Assembly: GCA_019114445.1 (NCBI GenBank)
Contig: DXFL01000006.1
Location: 62,001 to 126,000, forward strand
DNA: 64,000 nt
Direction: 5' to 3'
DNA from: Candidatus Barnesiella excrementigallinarum
GTDB taxonomy: Bacteria > Bacteroidota > Bacteroidia > Bacteroidales > Barnesiellaceae
Position numbers and translations under genes: made by a program. The number at the start of each line of letters is the position of its first letter. Position 1 is the stretch's first letter. The notes beneath the pieces are model-generated. The model was not told the DNA's origin. It was given only the letters and a program-made list of their open reading frames with translations, and did no database searches. Positions 1 to 12,686 of this stretch are shown here, piece by piece.

Positions 1-1421
1 GGAAACTGCTGCCCGACAAATTCCTCATCGTAGGGGTATCGCGAACCCGGCTAAACACCGAGGAGTATCGAAAATCCTTGCACGAATCGATTATCGGGAA
101 CGGCAAAACCCACGTTACCGACAACCCTTATTTGAACGCATTCCTCCGAAACATTTATTACATATCGTGCAACACCACCGACGGGAATGCTTATTCCACC
201 CTATTCGACGAGATAGACCAGTTGCGCAATGCCGCCGGGATAGACGACAACATATTGTTCTACTTGGCAACCCCTCCGGTGATGTACGCTGTAATTCCCC
301 CGTTTATACAGGCCCAGCGACAAAACACATCGCCAAACGGTTGGAGAAGAATCATCATCGAAAAGCCCTATGGAAGTAACGAAACGGAAGCCCGGCAGCT
401 CGACCGGCTCTTGTGCGGCATATTCCCCGAACGGGAGATTTACCGCATAGACCACTTCTTGGGGAAAGAGACCGTTCAAAACATTTTGGCACTGCGCTTT
501 GCCAACAGCATTTGGGAACCGCTTTGGAATCGCAACTACATCGATCACATCGAGATAACCGCCTCCGAAACTTTGGGCGTAGAACTGCGGGGCGGCTATT
601 ACGACTCGGCCGGTGCCTTGCGCGACATGGTACAGAGCCACCTGATGCAAATCATGGCCTTCATCGCCATGGAGCCCCCATCGTCGTTCGAACCCGAATC
701 CATTCGCAACGAAATAAGCAAAGTATTCCGCTCCCTGCGTCCCCTCTCGCCCGCCGACATCGAACGAAACACCCTGCGGGCCCAATACACCGATGGATCA
801 TTAAACGGGACAAAACTACCCGCATACCGGAACGAACCACACGTCGACAAACTCTCGACAACCGAAACGTTCGTCGCCCTGAAACTATACATCGACAACT
901 GGCGGTGGGCCGATGTTCCCTTCTACATCTATACCGGCAAACGGCTGGCCGAGAAGCGGTCGGAAGTTGTAATCCATTTCCGTTCCGCCCCGCGCACCAT
1001 GTTCCCGGGACAATGTTGCGGCAGTTCCTGCAACCAACTGGTCATCACCCTGCAACCCGACGAAAGCATTCGCCTGCGGTTCGGGCTAAAACAACCCGGC
1101 TCCAATTTCGAAGTCGAACAGGTAAGCATGGACTTTTTCTACAAATCGCTTGCGACAAGCCGTTTGCCCGGTGCCTACGAGCGGCTGTTGCTCGATGCCA
1201 TGCGAGGCGACGCTCTACTCTATTCGCGAAGCGACGCACTGGAATTGAGCTGGCATTTCCTAATGCCCCTCATCGAACATTGGGAGAAAGAGAAAGACGA
1301 GGGGCTCGTCTTCTACCCGGCAGGCAGCCCCATGCCCCGCGAAGTCACCCGCATACACGCCCGCCCCTATCTGCTCAAAGAGGCCGTTTGTTCACCCCAT
1401 AAAAACGAAAACCCGTTATGA
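1..1421 (+). CDS. zwf: Glucose-6-phosphate 1-dehydrogenase, 5' truncated by window
   Basis: Oxidises glucose-6-phosphate to 6-phosphogluconolactone with NADP+, the entry step of the oxidative pentose phosphate pathway in the cytosol. The frame is open from base 3 and reads LLPDKFLIVGVSRT before the track's TTG start at 78, which is typical internal G6PD sequence. The gene therefore begins outside the window and the 447-residue ORF is not its true length. The substrate motif EKPYG and the catalytic RIDHFLGKE motif are both present; the N-terminal Rossmann GxxGDLA motif lies outside. The stop overlaps the pgl start as ATGA, so the two are co-translated and catalyse consecutive reactions. Recognised from family motifs; the truncation is certain. 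Confidence 0.96.
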   Translation, partial: KLLPDKFLIVGVSRTRLNTEEYRKSLHESIIGNGKTHVTDNPYLNAFLRNIYYISCNTTDGNAYSTLFDEIDQLRNAAGIDDNILFYLATPPVMYAVIPPFIQAQRQNTSPNGWRRIIIEKPYGSNETEARQLDRLLCGIFPEREIYRIDHFLGKETVQNILALRFANSIWEPLWNRNYIDHIEITASETLGVELRGGYYDSAGALRDMVQSHLMQIMAFIAMEPPSSFEPESIRNEISKVFRSLRPLSPADIERNTLRAQYTDGSLNGTKLPAYRNEPHVDKLSTTETFVALKLYIDNWRWADVPFYIYTGKRLAEKRSEVVIHFRSAPRTMFPGQCCGSSCNQLVITLQPDESIRLRFGLKQPGSNFEVEQVSMDFFYKSLATSRLPGAYERLLLDAMRGDALLYSRSDALELSWHFLMPLIEHWEKEKDEGLVFYPAGSPMPREVTRIHARPYLLKEAVCSPHKNENPL

Positions 1422-2152
1422 ATCAGACCACTGTACAATTCTACCCCGACGCTCAAAAATCGCTCATCGCCCTCACCGACACCCTGCTCGTTTCGGTGGC
1501 CGCCCGTACCAAAAAACCTTTTTATCTATCCCTTTCGGGAGGCGAAACCGCCCGGTTGCTGTTCGAGTTGTGGCACACTCGCTACAACGATCCCAAACGG
1601 TGGAAAAACGTACGCTTCTTTTGGGTCGACGAACGGTGCGTACCGCCCAGCCACCCCGAAAGCAACTTCGGTTTGGCCGAAAAAACATTTTTCAAACCTG
1701 TGGGAATCAATCCCGAACAGATCTATCGCATACGTGGCGAAGCTGCTCCCGAAGAGGAGGCCGAACGATATTCCCGCCTGATTGCCGAAATGTTGCCCGA
1801 CCGGGAAGGAGTACCCCGGTTCGACTGCACCTTGCTGGGTATCGGCGAGGACGAACACGTTGCCTCCATCTTCGACAACGACACCACCCTGCTGCAATCG
1901 GACGACCTGTATGCCCCCTCGCAACACCCCGTCACAGGTCAATACCGAATCACGCAGACCGGCGAAGTCATACTTGCCTCCCGCGAAATTCTCATCGCAC
2001 TGGTAGGGGAACGCAAAAAAGAGTTGTTATACCGCTTGGTCACACGAAAAGAACAGACCATTACACCCGCCACCTATATACTCTCGCATACCTCGCGGGC
2101 CACAATCTTTACCGAGATAGAACTCAACAGCCCCAACCTGTCACTTCAATAG
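1418..2152 (+). CDS. pgl: 6-phosphogluconolactonase
   Basis: Hydrolyses 6-phosphogluconolactone made by the upstream dehydrogenase. The 244-residue length is normal for the SOL/DevB-type family. Visible motifs are [16 protein letters not shown] near the N-terminus, the WVDERCVPP segment around residue 70, and [13 protein letters not shown] near residue 145, matching the family's GxGxDGHxAS region with Glu in place of the usual Gly. The start overlaps the zwf stop by four bases. The 3' end runs 12 bases past the stop of the convergent trmD gene, so the two genes overlap tail to tail and no terminator can lie between them. Confidence 0.95.
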   Translation: MNQTTVQFYPDAQKSLIALTDTLLVSVAARTKKPFYLSLSGGETARLLFELWHTRYNDPKRWKNVRFFWVDERCVPPSHPESNFGLAEKTFFKPVGINPEQIYRIRGEAAPEEEAERYSRLIAEMLPDREGVPRFDCTLLGIGEDEHVASIFDNDTTLLQSDDLYAPSQHPVTGQYRITQTGEVILASREILIALVGERKKELLYRLVTRKEQTITPATYILSHTSRATIFTEIELNSPNLSLQ

Positions 2153-2827
2153 ATCGGGACGCAAACGACGGGTACGTTCGAGCGATTGCTCGTGCTTCCA
2201 CTCGTCTATTTTCCGCTGGTGCCCCGAAAGCAGTACATCGGGCACCCGCCACCCTTTATATTCGGCCGGACGCGTATAGACCGGCGGAGCCAACAGGTTG
2301 TCTTGAAACGAATCGGAGAGTGCCGATTGCTCATCGCCGATGGCTCCGGGGATAAGCCGCACAATGGCGTCGCACATGATAGCCGCCGCCAATTCGCCGC
2401 CGGTGAGTACATAATCGCCAATCGACACCTCTTTGGTTACGAAATGTTCGCGAATGCGATAGTCGATGCCCTTGTAATGGCCGCACAGGATAATGAGGTT
2501 ACCCGCCATCGAAAGCGTGTTGGCCATAGGCTGGTCGAACTGTTCGCCATCGGGAGTGGTAAAAATCACCTCGTCGTAATCCCGCTCGCTTTTCAACTGG
2601 GTGATAGCCCGGTCGACCGGTTCGATCTGCATCACCATACCCGCCTCGCCCCCAAACGGATAATCGTCGACCCTGCGATGCTTGTCGAGCGAATAATCCC
2701 TGAGGTTGTGAACCACAATCTCGACCAGTTTCTTATCCTGCGCCCGTTTCAAAATGGAGTAGTTCAACGGGCTTTGCAACAATTCGGGCAATACGGTGAT
2801 AATATCGATACGCATCATAACTCTCAC
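2141..2827 (-). CDS. trmD: tRNA (guanine-N1)-methyltransferase
   Basis: Methylates G37 next to the anticodon of tRNAs reading CNN codons, using SAM, which prevents +1 frameshifting. The trefoil-knot SPOUT motifs are clear: [28 protein letters not shown] and [15 protein letters not shown]. The annotated start gives MRVMMRIDI, but the -7 box at 2838-2845 leaves almost no leader for it. The family N-terminus is M-R-I-D-I, so I favour a start at 2818 or 2815, giving 224-225 residues. It is separate from the usual ribosomal-protein neighbours rpsP and rplS, which is common in this phylum. Function is confident; the exact start is not. Confidence 0.96.
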   Translation of the reverse strand: MRVMMRIDIITVLPELLQSPLNYSILKRAQDKKLVEIVVHNLRDYSLDKHRRVDDYPFGGEAGMVMQIEPVDRAITQLKSERDYDEVIFTTPDGEQFDQPMANTLSMAGNLIILCGHYKGIDYRIREHFVTKEVSIGDYVLTGGELAAAIMCDAIVRLIPGAIGDEQSALSDSFQDNLLAPPVYTRPAEYKGWRVPDVLLSGHQRKIDEWKHEQSLERTRRLRPDLLK

Positions 2828-2837
2828 AATTTGTCTG

Positions 2838-2845
2838 CAAAAATA
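2838..2845 (-). promoter_or_regulatory. Promoter -7 box for trmD
   Basis: TATTTTTG on the minus strand matches the Bacteroidota sigma-A -7 consensus TAnnTTTG. It sits 10 bases before the track start of trmD, supporting one of the internal Met codons as the true start. Confidence 0.55.
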
Positions 2846-3020
2846 GCCTTTTCCCTCCGGTTTCGCAAACCGCAGGTTATCCTTCTGCTTTTTTTATGGT
2901 GCAATCCGTCCGAAGCCGCCCCCCGACAAAATTTCATTTAGAAACAACTCTGCAACAAGTGTTTATAAACAAGCTATCATTTTTGGCCGTCCAAGCCATC
3001 GGGGTATCGAATTTGTTTTG

Positions 3021-3028
3021 TAATTTTG
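3021..3028 (+). promoter_or_regulatory. Promoter -7 box for AlwI-like R-M operon
   Basis: TAATTTTG fits TAnnTTTG. It overlaps the track's start codon for the next ORF (3026), which shows that translation begins downstream at the Met codon at 3053. Confidence 0.6.
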
Positions 3029-3052
3029 CCATACGTTGTCAAAATCAAATAT

Positions 3053-4396
3053 ATGTACGCCATCGGTAAAATACTGAAAACGATACGCGAGGAACGCGGG
3101 CTGCAACTTCAACAGGCCGCCAGCGAATCGAATGTCGACCTCACTCTGCTAAGTCGCATCGAAAACGGCAAGCGATTGCCTACCGAAAGTCTACTGGTGA
3201 AATTGGCCGCAATATACGGAGTCGACAACGACGAACTAATTGTACAACTGGTCAGCGATAAAATCATAGAAATAGGGAACAAATATCCCGAACACAGGAT
3301 CGATGCCTTGAAAGTGGCTTTGGAAAAAGCGAAACTCGGCGACCGCTATATCGCCCTATTTATGAACTCGGTGGTATCCCGGCCGATTGGACTGGAAAGC
3401 CGCCGATACATCGGGAACAAAACCAAACTGACCGACTGGATTTTAGAGACGATTCGTCGGGAATGCCCGCAGGCCCACTCGTTCTGCGACATCTTTGCCG
3501 GTACGGGAGCCGTAGCCAACAAGGCTATTCCCTACTACGACCGGGTCATACTCAACGACTTGCTCTGTGCAAACCGGGTTATCTACGAGGGTTTCTTTGC
3601 CCCGGGCGAATGGAACAGGGAAAAGCTATATGCGATTCTCGACGAATACAACCACCTCGAATACGACAAGCTCGAAGAGAACTACTTCTCGATGAATTTC
3701 GGCGGAAAATATTTTGGACACGGCGTATCCAAATTGATTGGATATGTACGTGAAGACATAGAAAACCGACGCCGTACACTCACCGACAAAGAATATTCCA
3801 TTCTGCTCTCCACCCTCATTTATAACATGGATCGCATTGCCAACACCGTGGGACACTTCGATGCCTACATACAAGGGAAAGAGATCGACCAACAAACCAT
3901 CACCTTCCGAATGATCGATGCCCGAAACTGCGACAACATAGAAATTTACCAAGAAGACAGCAACAAGCTGGCGCGGGAATTGCAAGCCGACATCGTATAT
4001 ATGGACCCGCCCTATAACTCCCGGCAATATTGCGATGCCTATCACCTTTACGAAAATTTGGTGCGCTGGGAAAAACCCGAAGTGAAAGGAGTAGCCGGAA
4101 AATTTCCCCAAAAGGATAAAAAAAGCGATTTTTGTACGATGAAAGCCGTCGATGCTTTTGCCGATCTCGTCGAGAATTTACATACCCAATATATCGTATT
4201 GTCTTACAACAATATGGCTAAAAAGGGGAATGGACGGTCCAATGCCAAAATGGACGATAACGACATTTTGAGGATACTCCGGGCCAAAGGCGACGTACAA
4301 GTTTTCACCCACGACCACAGAGCATTCACAACCGGGAAATCCAATATTCAAAACCATCAAGAACGTCTATTCGTATGCACCTGCAACAACCGTTAA
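3053..4396 (+). CDS. HTH (XRE)-fused D12-class N6-adenine DNA methyltransferase, first methylase of AlwI-like system
   Basis: About 447 residues from the chosen ATG; the track start at 3026 lies in the promoter. Residues 1-60 form a Cro/C1-type helix-turn-helix (KTIREERGLQLQQAASE then SRIENGKRLP). After a short linker comes a D12-type methylase: NKTKLTDWI, SAM motif DIFAGTGAV near residue 146 and catalytic DPPYNSRQY near 317. It should transfer a methyl group to adenine N6 at the site cut by the downstream endonuclease. The HTH may let the methylase repress its own operon, as fused regulatory domains do in some type II methylases; that is inference. It overlaps the second methylase by 22 bases. 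Two methylases suit an asymmetric recognition site. Confidence 0.85.
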   Translation: MYAIGKILKTIREERGLQLQQAASESNVDLTLLSRIENGKRLPTESLLVKLAAIYGVDNDELIVQLVSDKIIEIGNKYPEHRIDALKVALEKAKLGDRYIALFMNSVVSRPIGLESRRYIGNKTKLTDWILETIRRECPQAHSFCDIFAGTGAVANKAIPYYDRVILNDLLCANRVIYEGFFAPGEWNREKLYAILDEYNHLEYDKLEENYFSMNFGGKYFGHGVSKLIGYVREDIENRRRTLTDKEYSILLSTLIYNMDRIANTVGHFDAYIQGKEIDQQTITFRMIDARNCDNIEIYQEDSNKLARELQADIVYMDPPYNSRQYCDAYHLYENLVRWEKPEVKGVAGKFPQKDKKSDFCTMKAVDAFADLVENLHTQYIVLSYNNMAKKGNGRSNAKMDDNDILRILRAKGDVQVFTHDHRAFTTGKSNIQNHQERLFVCTCNNR

Positions 4397-5316
4397 ATAA
4401 ACCGGAGCACATACAATCGCCGCTCAATTATACGGGAGGGAAGTTCAAGTTGCTGCCCCAGATACTGCCGCTGTTCCCCACGGAGATAGATGTATTGGTC
4501 GATCTGTTTTGCGGAGGAGGCAATGTGGGTATCAACGCCGTGGCCGACCGCATTGTACTAAACGACTCGAACCGGAATGTCATGCGTATATTCCAACTGT
4601 TCAAACAATACCCTACCGAACAGATACTAAACACCATCGACGGCATTATCGACCGATACGAACTGTCGGACAGCCGCACAAACGGATACTCGTTCTACCA
4701 TTGCGAGAGCTCCGGTGGTTTAAGCCCCTATAACAAAGAGCGATACAACCGACTGCGCTACGACCTGAACCACATGAAAAGGAGGAACGACCGCTACTTC
4801 TTCATGCTGTTCACACTCATTGTGTTTGCATTCAACAATCAAATACGATTCAACGAGAAAAAAGAATTCAACCTCCCGGTGGGAAAACGCGATTTCAACG
4901 ACCGGATGAGAGATAAAGTCGTACGTTTTACCGAAGCCATCAAAAATCCACAAATAGAGCTGTCGACAAACGATTTCAGCAAAATCAAATTCGACGGGCT
5001 ATCGGACCATAGCCTCATTTATGCCGACCCGCCCTACCTCGTAACCTGTGCCTCTTACAACGAAGGGAACAGCTGGAATACCCGGCTCGAAAAACGATTG
5101 CTTGCATACCTCGACCGAGCCGACGAACATGGCATAAAATTTGCATTATCCAACGTATTGAGAAACGGAAACAAAGAAAACACAATATTGCAGGAGTGGA
5201 TAAATCGGAACCCTCGATATATCCAACACAACCTGAATTACAATTACAGCAATTCGAGCTACCACAAAAAAGACCGGAGTAAAAATTCTACCGAAGTTTT
5301 AATCACTAACTTTTAA
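4375..5316 (+). CDS. D12-class N6-adenine DNA methyltransferase (Dam-like), second methylase of AlwI-like system
   Basis: 313 residues with the alpha-class motif order of Dam/D12 enzymes: NYTGGKFKLLPQI at the N-terminus, SAM-binding DLFCGGGNVG near residue 43, and catalytic ADPPYLVTCASYN near residue 217. It has no HTH, unlike its upstream partner, and probably modifies the opposite strand of the same asymmetric site. The start lies inside the end of the first methylase gene. Six bases separate its stop from the endonuclease start. Recognition sequence cannot be read from the protein; GGATC-like (AlwI) is a family-based guess. Confidence 0.87.
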   Translation: MHLQQPLNKPEHIQSPLNYTGGKFKLLPQILPLFPTEIDVLVDLFCGGGNVGINAVADRIVLNDSNRNVMRIFQLFKQYPTEQILNTIDGIIDRYELSDSRTNGYSFYHCESSGGLSPYNKERYNRLRYDLNHMKRRNDRYFFMLFTLIVFAFNNQIRFNEKKEFNLPVGKRDFNDRMRDKVVRFTEAIKNPQIELSTNDFSKIKFDGLSDHSLIYADPPYLVTCASYNEGNSWNTRLEKRLLAYLDRADEHGIKFALSNVLRNGNKENTILQEWINRNPRYIQHNLNYNYSNSSYHKKDRSKNSTEVLITNF

Positions 5317-5322
5317 TGAAGT

Positions 5323-9031
<3,709 letters not shown>

Positions 9032-9045
9032 AAGATATTGCTGTT

Positions 9046-9339
9046 ATGGTAAAACACATTGTCACTTTCAAACTTACCGGTACGCCGGAAGAACGTAAAG
9101 AGGTTGCCCTCAAATTCAAAAACGCCCTGCTCGAACTGCCGGCAGTCATCGACGTGCTGAAAAGCATCGAAGTAGGTATCAACGAAAACCCCGTCGAGAG
9201 TTGGGACGTCGTGCTTACCGCTATCGTCGACAATATGGCCGACGTGGAAACCTATGCCAAACACCCGGCTCATGTAGCCGCTGCCGGTTTGCTGGCCGGA
9301 CACAAAGCCGACCGCGCCTGTGTAGATTATATTTGTTAA
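9046..9339 (+). CDS. Dabb (stress-responsive A/B barrel) family protein
   Basis: 97 residues starting MVKHIVTFKL. The track shows it only as the tail of a longer shadow ORF; the ATG at 9046 is 14 bases after the ABC-F stop. The pattern MVKHIVTFKL, then a spaced SIEVGINENP, WDVVLTAIVDN and YAKHPAHV, is typical of the Dabb ferredoxin-like dimeric fold. Family members include stress proteins and some polyketide cyclases, but most bacterial ones have no assigned reaction, so no enzyme activity is claimed. It is probably co-transcribed with the ABC-F gene and ends at a strong terminator. Confidence 0.85.
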   Translation: MVKHIVTFKLTGTPEERKEVALKFKNALLELPAVIDVLKSIEVGINENPVESWDVVLTAIVDNMADVETYAKHPAHVAAAGLLAGHKADRACVDYIC

Positions 9340-9359
9340 AGGCTCCATCAAAGAAAAAA

Positions 9360-9407
9360 CGAGAGCAAACATCGCGAAAAACGACGATTTGCTCTCGTAT
9401 ATTTTTT
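9360..9407 (+). terminator. Bidirectional intrinsic terminator
   Basis: Perfect 10-bp stem CGAGAGCAAA / TTTGCTCTCG (9360-9369 with 9388-9397). A T-run follows on the plus strand at 9402-9407, and an A-run at 9354-9359 serves as T-run on the minus strand. It closes the ABC-F/Dabb operon and the opposing 47-residue ORF. Confidence 0.8.
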
Positions 9408-9443
9408 CCGGCCTTCCTGACGAGGCCATTGCTTATTTCAAAC

Positions 9444-9587
9444 TCAGGCAACCGCAGCTGCCATTTTCTTCCGCAACAAAGCCGATAATTCTTGGCACAT
9501 AGCGCCATTGCCCATTGCACGATACTTCGCTATCTGATATTGAAGCATCTCTACTGTCATTTGTTCTTTCATCATCATCTTTTTCAT
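9444..9587 (-). CDS. Small 47-residue protein, unrecognised (not in ORF track)
   Basis: Reading the minus strand gives a Met-rich small protein beginning MKKMMMKEQMTVEMLQYQ, continuing IAKYRAMGNGAM and ending LLRKKMAAAVA. The central part looks like an amphipathic helix; there is one Cys and no signal peptide or membrane segment. Support for a real gene is contextual: a consensus -7 box TATATTTG 60 bases upstream, a perfect 9-bp hairpin in the presumed leader, and a bidirectional terminator just after the stop. I do not recognise the family and assign no function. A non-coding or regulatory RNA from the same promoter is the alternative. Confidence 0.55.
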   Translation of the reverse strand: MKKMMMKEQMTVEMLQYQIAKYRAMGNGAMCQELSALLRKKMAAAVA

Positions 9588-9598
9588 TCAGCTTTTTT

Positions 9599-9621
9599 GT
9601 TTTTCACCCTTTGTGAAAAAC
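9599..9621 (-). promoter_or_regulatory. Hairpin in leader of the 47-residue gene
   Basis: Perfect 9-bp inverted repeat GTTTTTCAC / GTGAAAAAC around a 5-base loop, lying between the -7 box and the start codon. No T-run follows in the minus direction, so it is more likely an mRNA-stability or translation element than a terminator. Confidence 0.4.
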
Positions 9622-9646
9622 GGTTCCTTTTACTTTTTTCTCGCTG

Positions 9647-9654
9647 CAAATATA
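9647..9654 (-). promoter_or_regulatory. Promoter -7 box for the 47-residue gene
   Basis: Minus strand TATATTTG, an exact TAnnTTTG match, giving a leader of about 50 nt. Confidence 0.55.
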
Positions 9655-9823
9655 ATAACAGATTTGCGACAAATATGTTTTACAACATAAAAATTCTATT
9701 GTTTTTTTATGAATTTTATATTTCCTGAAATATTTCTATCCAGCCTATACAATATTTAACAAAATAATTATCAATCATTTATATCCTCTATCGTAAAGAT
9801 TTCACCGTACCGCCATTTTTTCG

Positions 9824-9831
9824 TAATTTTG
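9824..9831 (+). promoter_or_regulatory. Promoter -7 box for metA
   Basis: TAATTTTG fits TAnnTTTG. The leader to the metA ATG is only about 30 nt, too short for a SAM riboswitch. Confidence 0.6.
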
Positions 9832-9868
9832 CACGGAATGTAATCTTACAACAAACAATACAAAAACC

Positions 9869-10786
9869 ATGCCTGTAAAAATACCGTCATCGTTACCGGC
9901 AGTCGAGATTCTGAAAGCCGAAAATATATTTGTCATGGACGACCTGCGTGCCTCCACGCAAGACATTCGTCCGTTGAAACTGCTCATTCTCAACCTCATG
10001 CCGCTGAAAATCGTCACCGAAACCGACTTGTTGCGGCTCATCTCCAATACCCCTTTGCAAATCGAACTCGATTTGATGAATGTTTCGGGGCATATTTCGC
10101 GCAATACCCCGATCGAACATATCGACACCTTTTACAAGGACTTCAACGATATTCGCAACCAAAACTACGACGGTATGATTATCACGGGCGCTCCGGTCGA
10201 AAAACTTCATTTCGAGGAGGTTGACTATTGGAACGAGCTGGTCGAGATTTTCGATTGGGCACACAAACACGTCACCTCCACGCTTTACATCTGCTGGGCA
10301 GCGCTGGCGGGGCTGTACCACTTCTACCAAATACCCAAATATCCGTTGGAGAAAAAACTGTTCGGGGTTTTCGCCCACCACAAGCACGACGAGAAAAATC
10401 CCATTTTCCGAGGGTTCGACGACATATTCCATGTACCGCACAGCCGCTATTCCGAAGTGCGTAAAGCCGACATCGAAAAGAACGAGGCTTTGACCATTCT
10501 CTCCGAATCGGAAGAGGCCGGAGTCTATATGGTCATGGCCCGCGGTGGTCGGGAGTTTTTCATTACGGGACACTCCGAATATTCAGCCCTCACACTCGAC
10601 ATCGAATATCGGCGCGACAAAGCCAAAGGGCTCGACATTGCCGTTCCCCGCAACTATTACCCCGGCGACAATCCTCAAAACAGGCCGATAGTCAATTGGC
10701 GGGGGCACGCCAACCTGCTCTTTACCAACTGGCTCAACTATTTCGTATATCAACAAACGCCTTACAACCTCAACGAAATACAATGA
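9869..10786 (+). CDS. metA: Homoserine O-acetyltransferase (MetA-type)
   Basis: Acylates homoserine, the first committed step of methionine synthesis. At 305 residues it aligns without gaps to the MetA numbering: catalytic Cys142 in [11 protein letters not shown], His235 and Glu237 in GHSEYS. Residue 111, in [15 protein letters not shown], is Glu. In characterised MetA enzymes Glu at this position selects acetyl-CoA whereas Gly (as in E. coli) selects succinyl-CoA, so acetyl transfer is predicted despite the common 'succinyltransferase' label. The stop overlaps the next gene's start as ATGA. Reaction class is firm; acyl donor is an inference from one residue. Confidence 0.95.
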   Translation: MPVKIPSSLPAVEILKAENIFVMDDLRASTQDIRPLKLLILNLMPLKIVTETDLLRLISNTPLQIELDLMNVSGHISRNTPIEHIDTFYKDFNDIRNQNYDGMIITGAPVEKLHFEEVDYWNELVEIFDWAHKHVTSTLYICWAALAGLYHFYQIPKYPLEKKLFGVFAHHKHDEKNPIFRGFDDIFHVPHSRYSEVRKADIEKNEALTILSESEEAGVYMVMARGGREFFITGHSEYSALTLDIEYRRDKAKGLDIAVPRNYYPGDNPQNRPIVNWRGHANLLFTNWLNYFVYQQTPYNLNEIQ

Positions 10787-12612
10787 CACCTGCACGTCGC
10801 ATAGAATTGCTGGCACCTGCCAAAAATGCAGAAATCGGGAAAGAGGCTATCCTCCACGGTGCCGATGCCGTCTACATCGGAGCCCCCCGTTTCGGTGCCC
10901 GTGCGGCGGCCGGGAACAGTATTGCCGATTTGGCCGGACTTATCGATTTTGCCCATCACTTCGACGCCCGGGTATACATTACCTTCAACACCCTGTTGCG
11001 CGACAATGAGCTACGGGAGGCCGAACAACTCATTCGAGCTCTTTACCGGATAAACGCCGACGCCCTGATCACACAGGATATGGGTATCACCCGGCTCGAC
11101 ATTCCCCCCATCGCGCTACACGCCAGCACCCAAACCGACAACCGTACGCCCGAAAAGGTCCGGTTTCTCGAACAGTGCGGATTCTCACAGGCGGTACTGG
11201 CACGGGAACTCTCGCTCGAACAGATAAAAGCCATCGCGCAATCGACGCATATCCCCCTCGAAATTTTTGTTCACGGAGCCCTCTGCGTCAGTTACAGTGG
11301 GCAATGCTACCTCAGTCAAGCCCTGTGCGGGCGAAGTGCCAACCGGGGCGAATGTGCCCAATATTGCCGATTGCCCTACACGCTCATCGACGGCAACGGA
11401 AAAATAATCGCCCAAAACAAACACCTGCTTTCGCTGCGCGACCTCAACCAAAGCGACCGGTTGGAGGAGTTGCTCGACGCCGGCGTATCGTCGTTGAAAA
11501 TCGAAGGCCGCCTCAAAGAGATGGCCTATGTGAAAAACTGTACCGCCTACTACCGGCAGGCTCTCGACCGTATATTCGAACACCGTCCCGAATACCGGCG
11601 TGCATCGACCGGACACTCGGAGATAACGTTCACACCTTGTCTCGAAAAGAGTTTCAACCGAGGGTTTACCCACTACTTCTTGGACGGACGGACATCGGCC
11701 CCTATCGCCTCGCCCGACACCCCCAAATCGTTGGGCGAATATGTGGGAACCGTGAAACAGATCGACCGCCAATCGTTTACCGTAGCCGGAACCGTGGCTT
11801 TGCACAACGGCGACGGTTTATGTTTCCTCAACAACAAAGGTGAATTCGAAGGCGTACGGGTAAATCGCGCCGAAGCAAACCGTATCTTTCCCGCTTCACA
11901 AACCGGAATCGTCCCCCGCACCGTTTTGTACAGGAACTTCGATTTCGAATTCGACAAACAGTTGTCCCGCCCCACAGCCGACCGCCGGATAAAAGTATCC
12001 ATGCGGTTGTATGCGGTTCCCGAAGGGGTGGCTCTCGAAATGACCGACGAATGCGGGAATCACGTAACCGTACGGGAAAACACCCTTTGCGAAACGGCTC
12101 GCACCCCCCAACACGAAAATCAAAAAACGCAACTCTCCAAATTGGGCACAACCGCTTATACCGCCGGGGCAATAGATATTGCCCTGCCGGAGAATCCTTT
12201 CATACCGGCATCGATCCTGTCGAAACTACGCCAAAAAGCGGTCGAAAGCCTCGACCGGGTACGGCACATAACCTACCGTACCGAGCGGAGAAAAAGCGAG
12301 AATAAAAGTTTCCCCTATCCACAGCCCGAACTTTCCTACCTCGGCAACGTGTCGAACCGGCTGGCCGAACAATTCTACCGCGAGCATGGCGTCACCCGCA
12401 TAGAACCGGCTTTCGAGATAAAACCTGTCGAAGGGGCTCCGCTCATGTTCACACGCCACTGCATACGCCATATGTTGGGATATTGCAAAAAAACTCCGAC
12501 CGGCAAAAAGCTACCCGAACCACTCACCCTGCTATACAAAGGAGAACGGCTCACCCTGCATTTCGACTGCCACGCTTGTGAAATGACTTTGCACCGGGAA
12601 CAATCCCATTAA
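10783..12612 (+). CDS. U32 family protein, probable 23S rRNA hydroxylase (RlhA-like)
   Basis: 609 residues from [15 protein letters not shown]; the track ORF extends upstream into metA. U32 hallmarks include [40 protein letters not shown] and the Cys-rich [19 protein letters not shown] further Cys set near the C-terminus ([12 protein letters not shown] and FDCHACEM) fits a metal or Fe-S site. The length and extra C-terminal domain resemble E. coli RlhA, which hydroxylates C2501 of 23S rRNA, more than the shorter UbiU/UbiV or TrhP proteins. Older annotations call such proteins collagenase-like peptidases; I doubt that here. Translationally coupled to metA by an ATGA overlap. Confidence 0.82.
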   Translation: MTPARRIELLAPAKNAEIGKEAILHGADAVYIGAPRFGARAAAGNSIADLAGLIDFAHHFDARVYITFNTLLRDNELREAEQLIRALYRINADALITQDMGITRLDIPPIALHASTQTDNRTPEKVRFLEQCGFSQAVLARELSLEQIKAIAQSTHIPLEIFVHGALCVSYSGQCYLSQALCGRSANRGECAQYCRLPYTLIDGNGKIIAQNKHLLSLRDLNQSDRLEELLDAGVSSLKIEGRLKEMAYVKNCTAYYRQALDRIFEHRPEYRRASTGHSEITFTPCLEKSFNRGFTHYFLDGRTSAPIASPDTPKSLGEYVGTVKQIDRQSFTVAGTVALHNGDGLCFLNNKGEFEGVRVNRAEANRIFPASQTGIVPRTVLYRNFDFEFDKQLSRPTADRRIKVSMRLYAVPEGVALEMTDECGNHVTVRENTLCETARTPQHENQKTQLSKLGTTAYTAGAIDIALPENPFIPASILSKLRQKAVESLDRVRHITYRTERRKSENKSFPYPQPELSYLGNVSNRLAEQFYREHGVTRIEPAFEIKPVEGAPLMFTRHCIRHMLGYCKKTPTGKKLPEPLTLLYKGERLTLHFDCHACEMTLHREQSH

Positions 12613-12686
12613 CTTCAAAACAGAGGAAGCGCCTTCGACGGAATAGAACTCCGTTTTCGGGACCACCACGCCACGATACCCGAAAT

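Noticed and set aside
9700-9868. Possible SAM riboswitch before metA
   Set aside because: The -7 box at 9824 leaves only about 30 nt of leader, too short for any known SAM aptamer.
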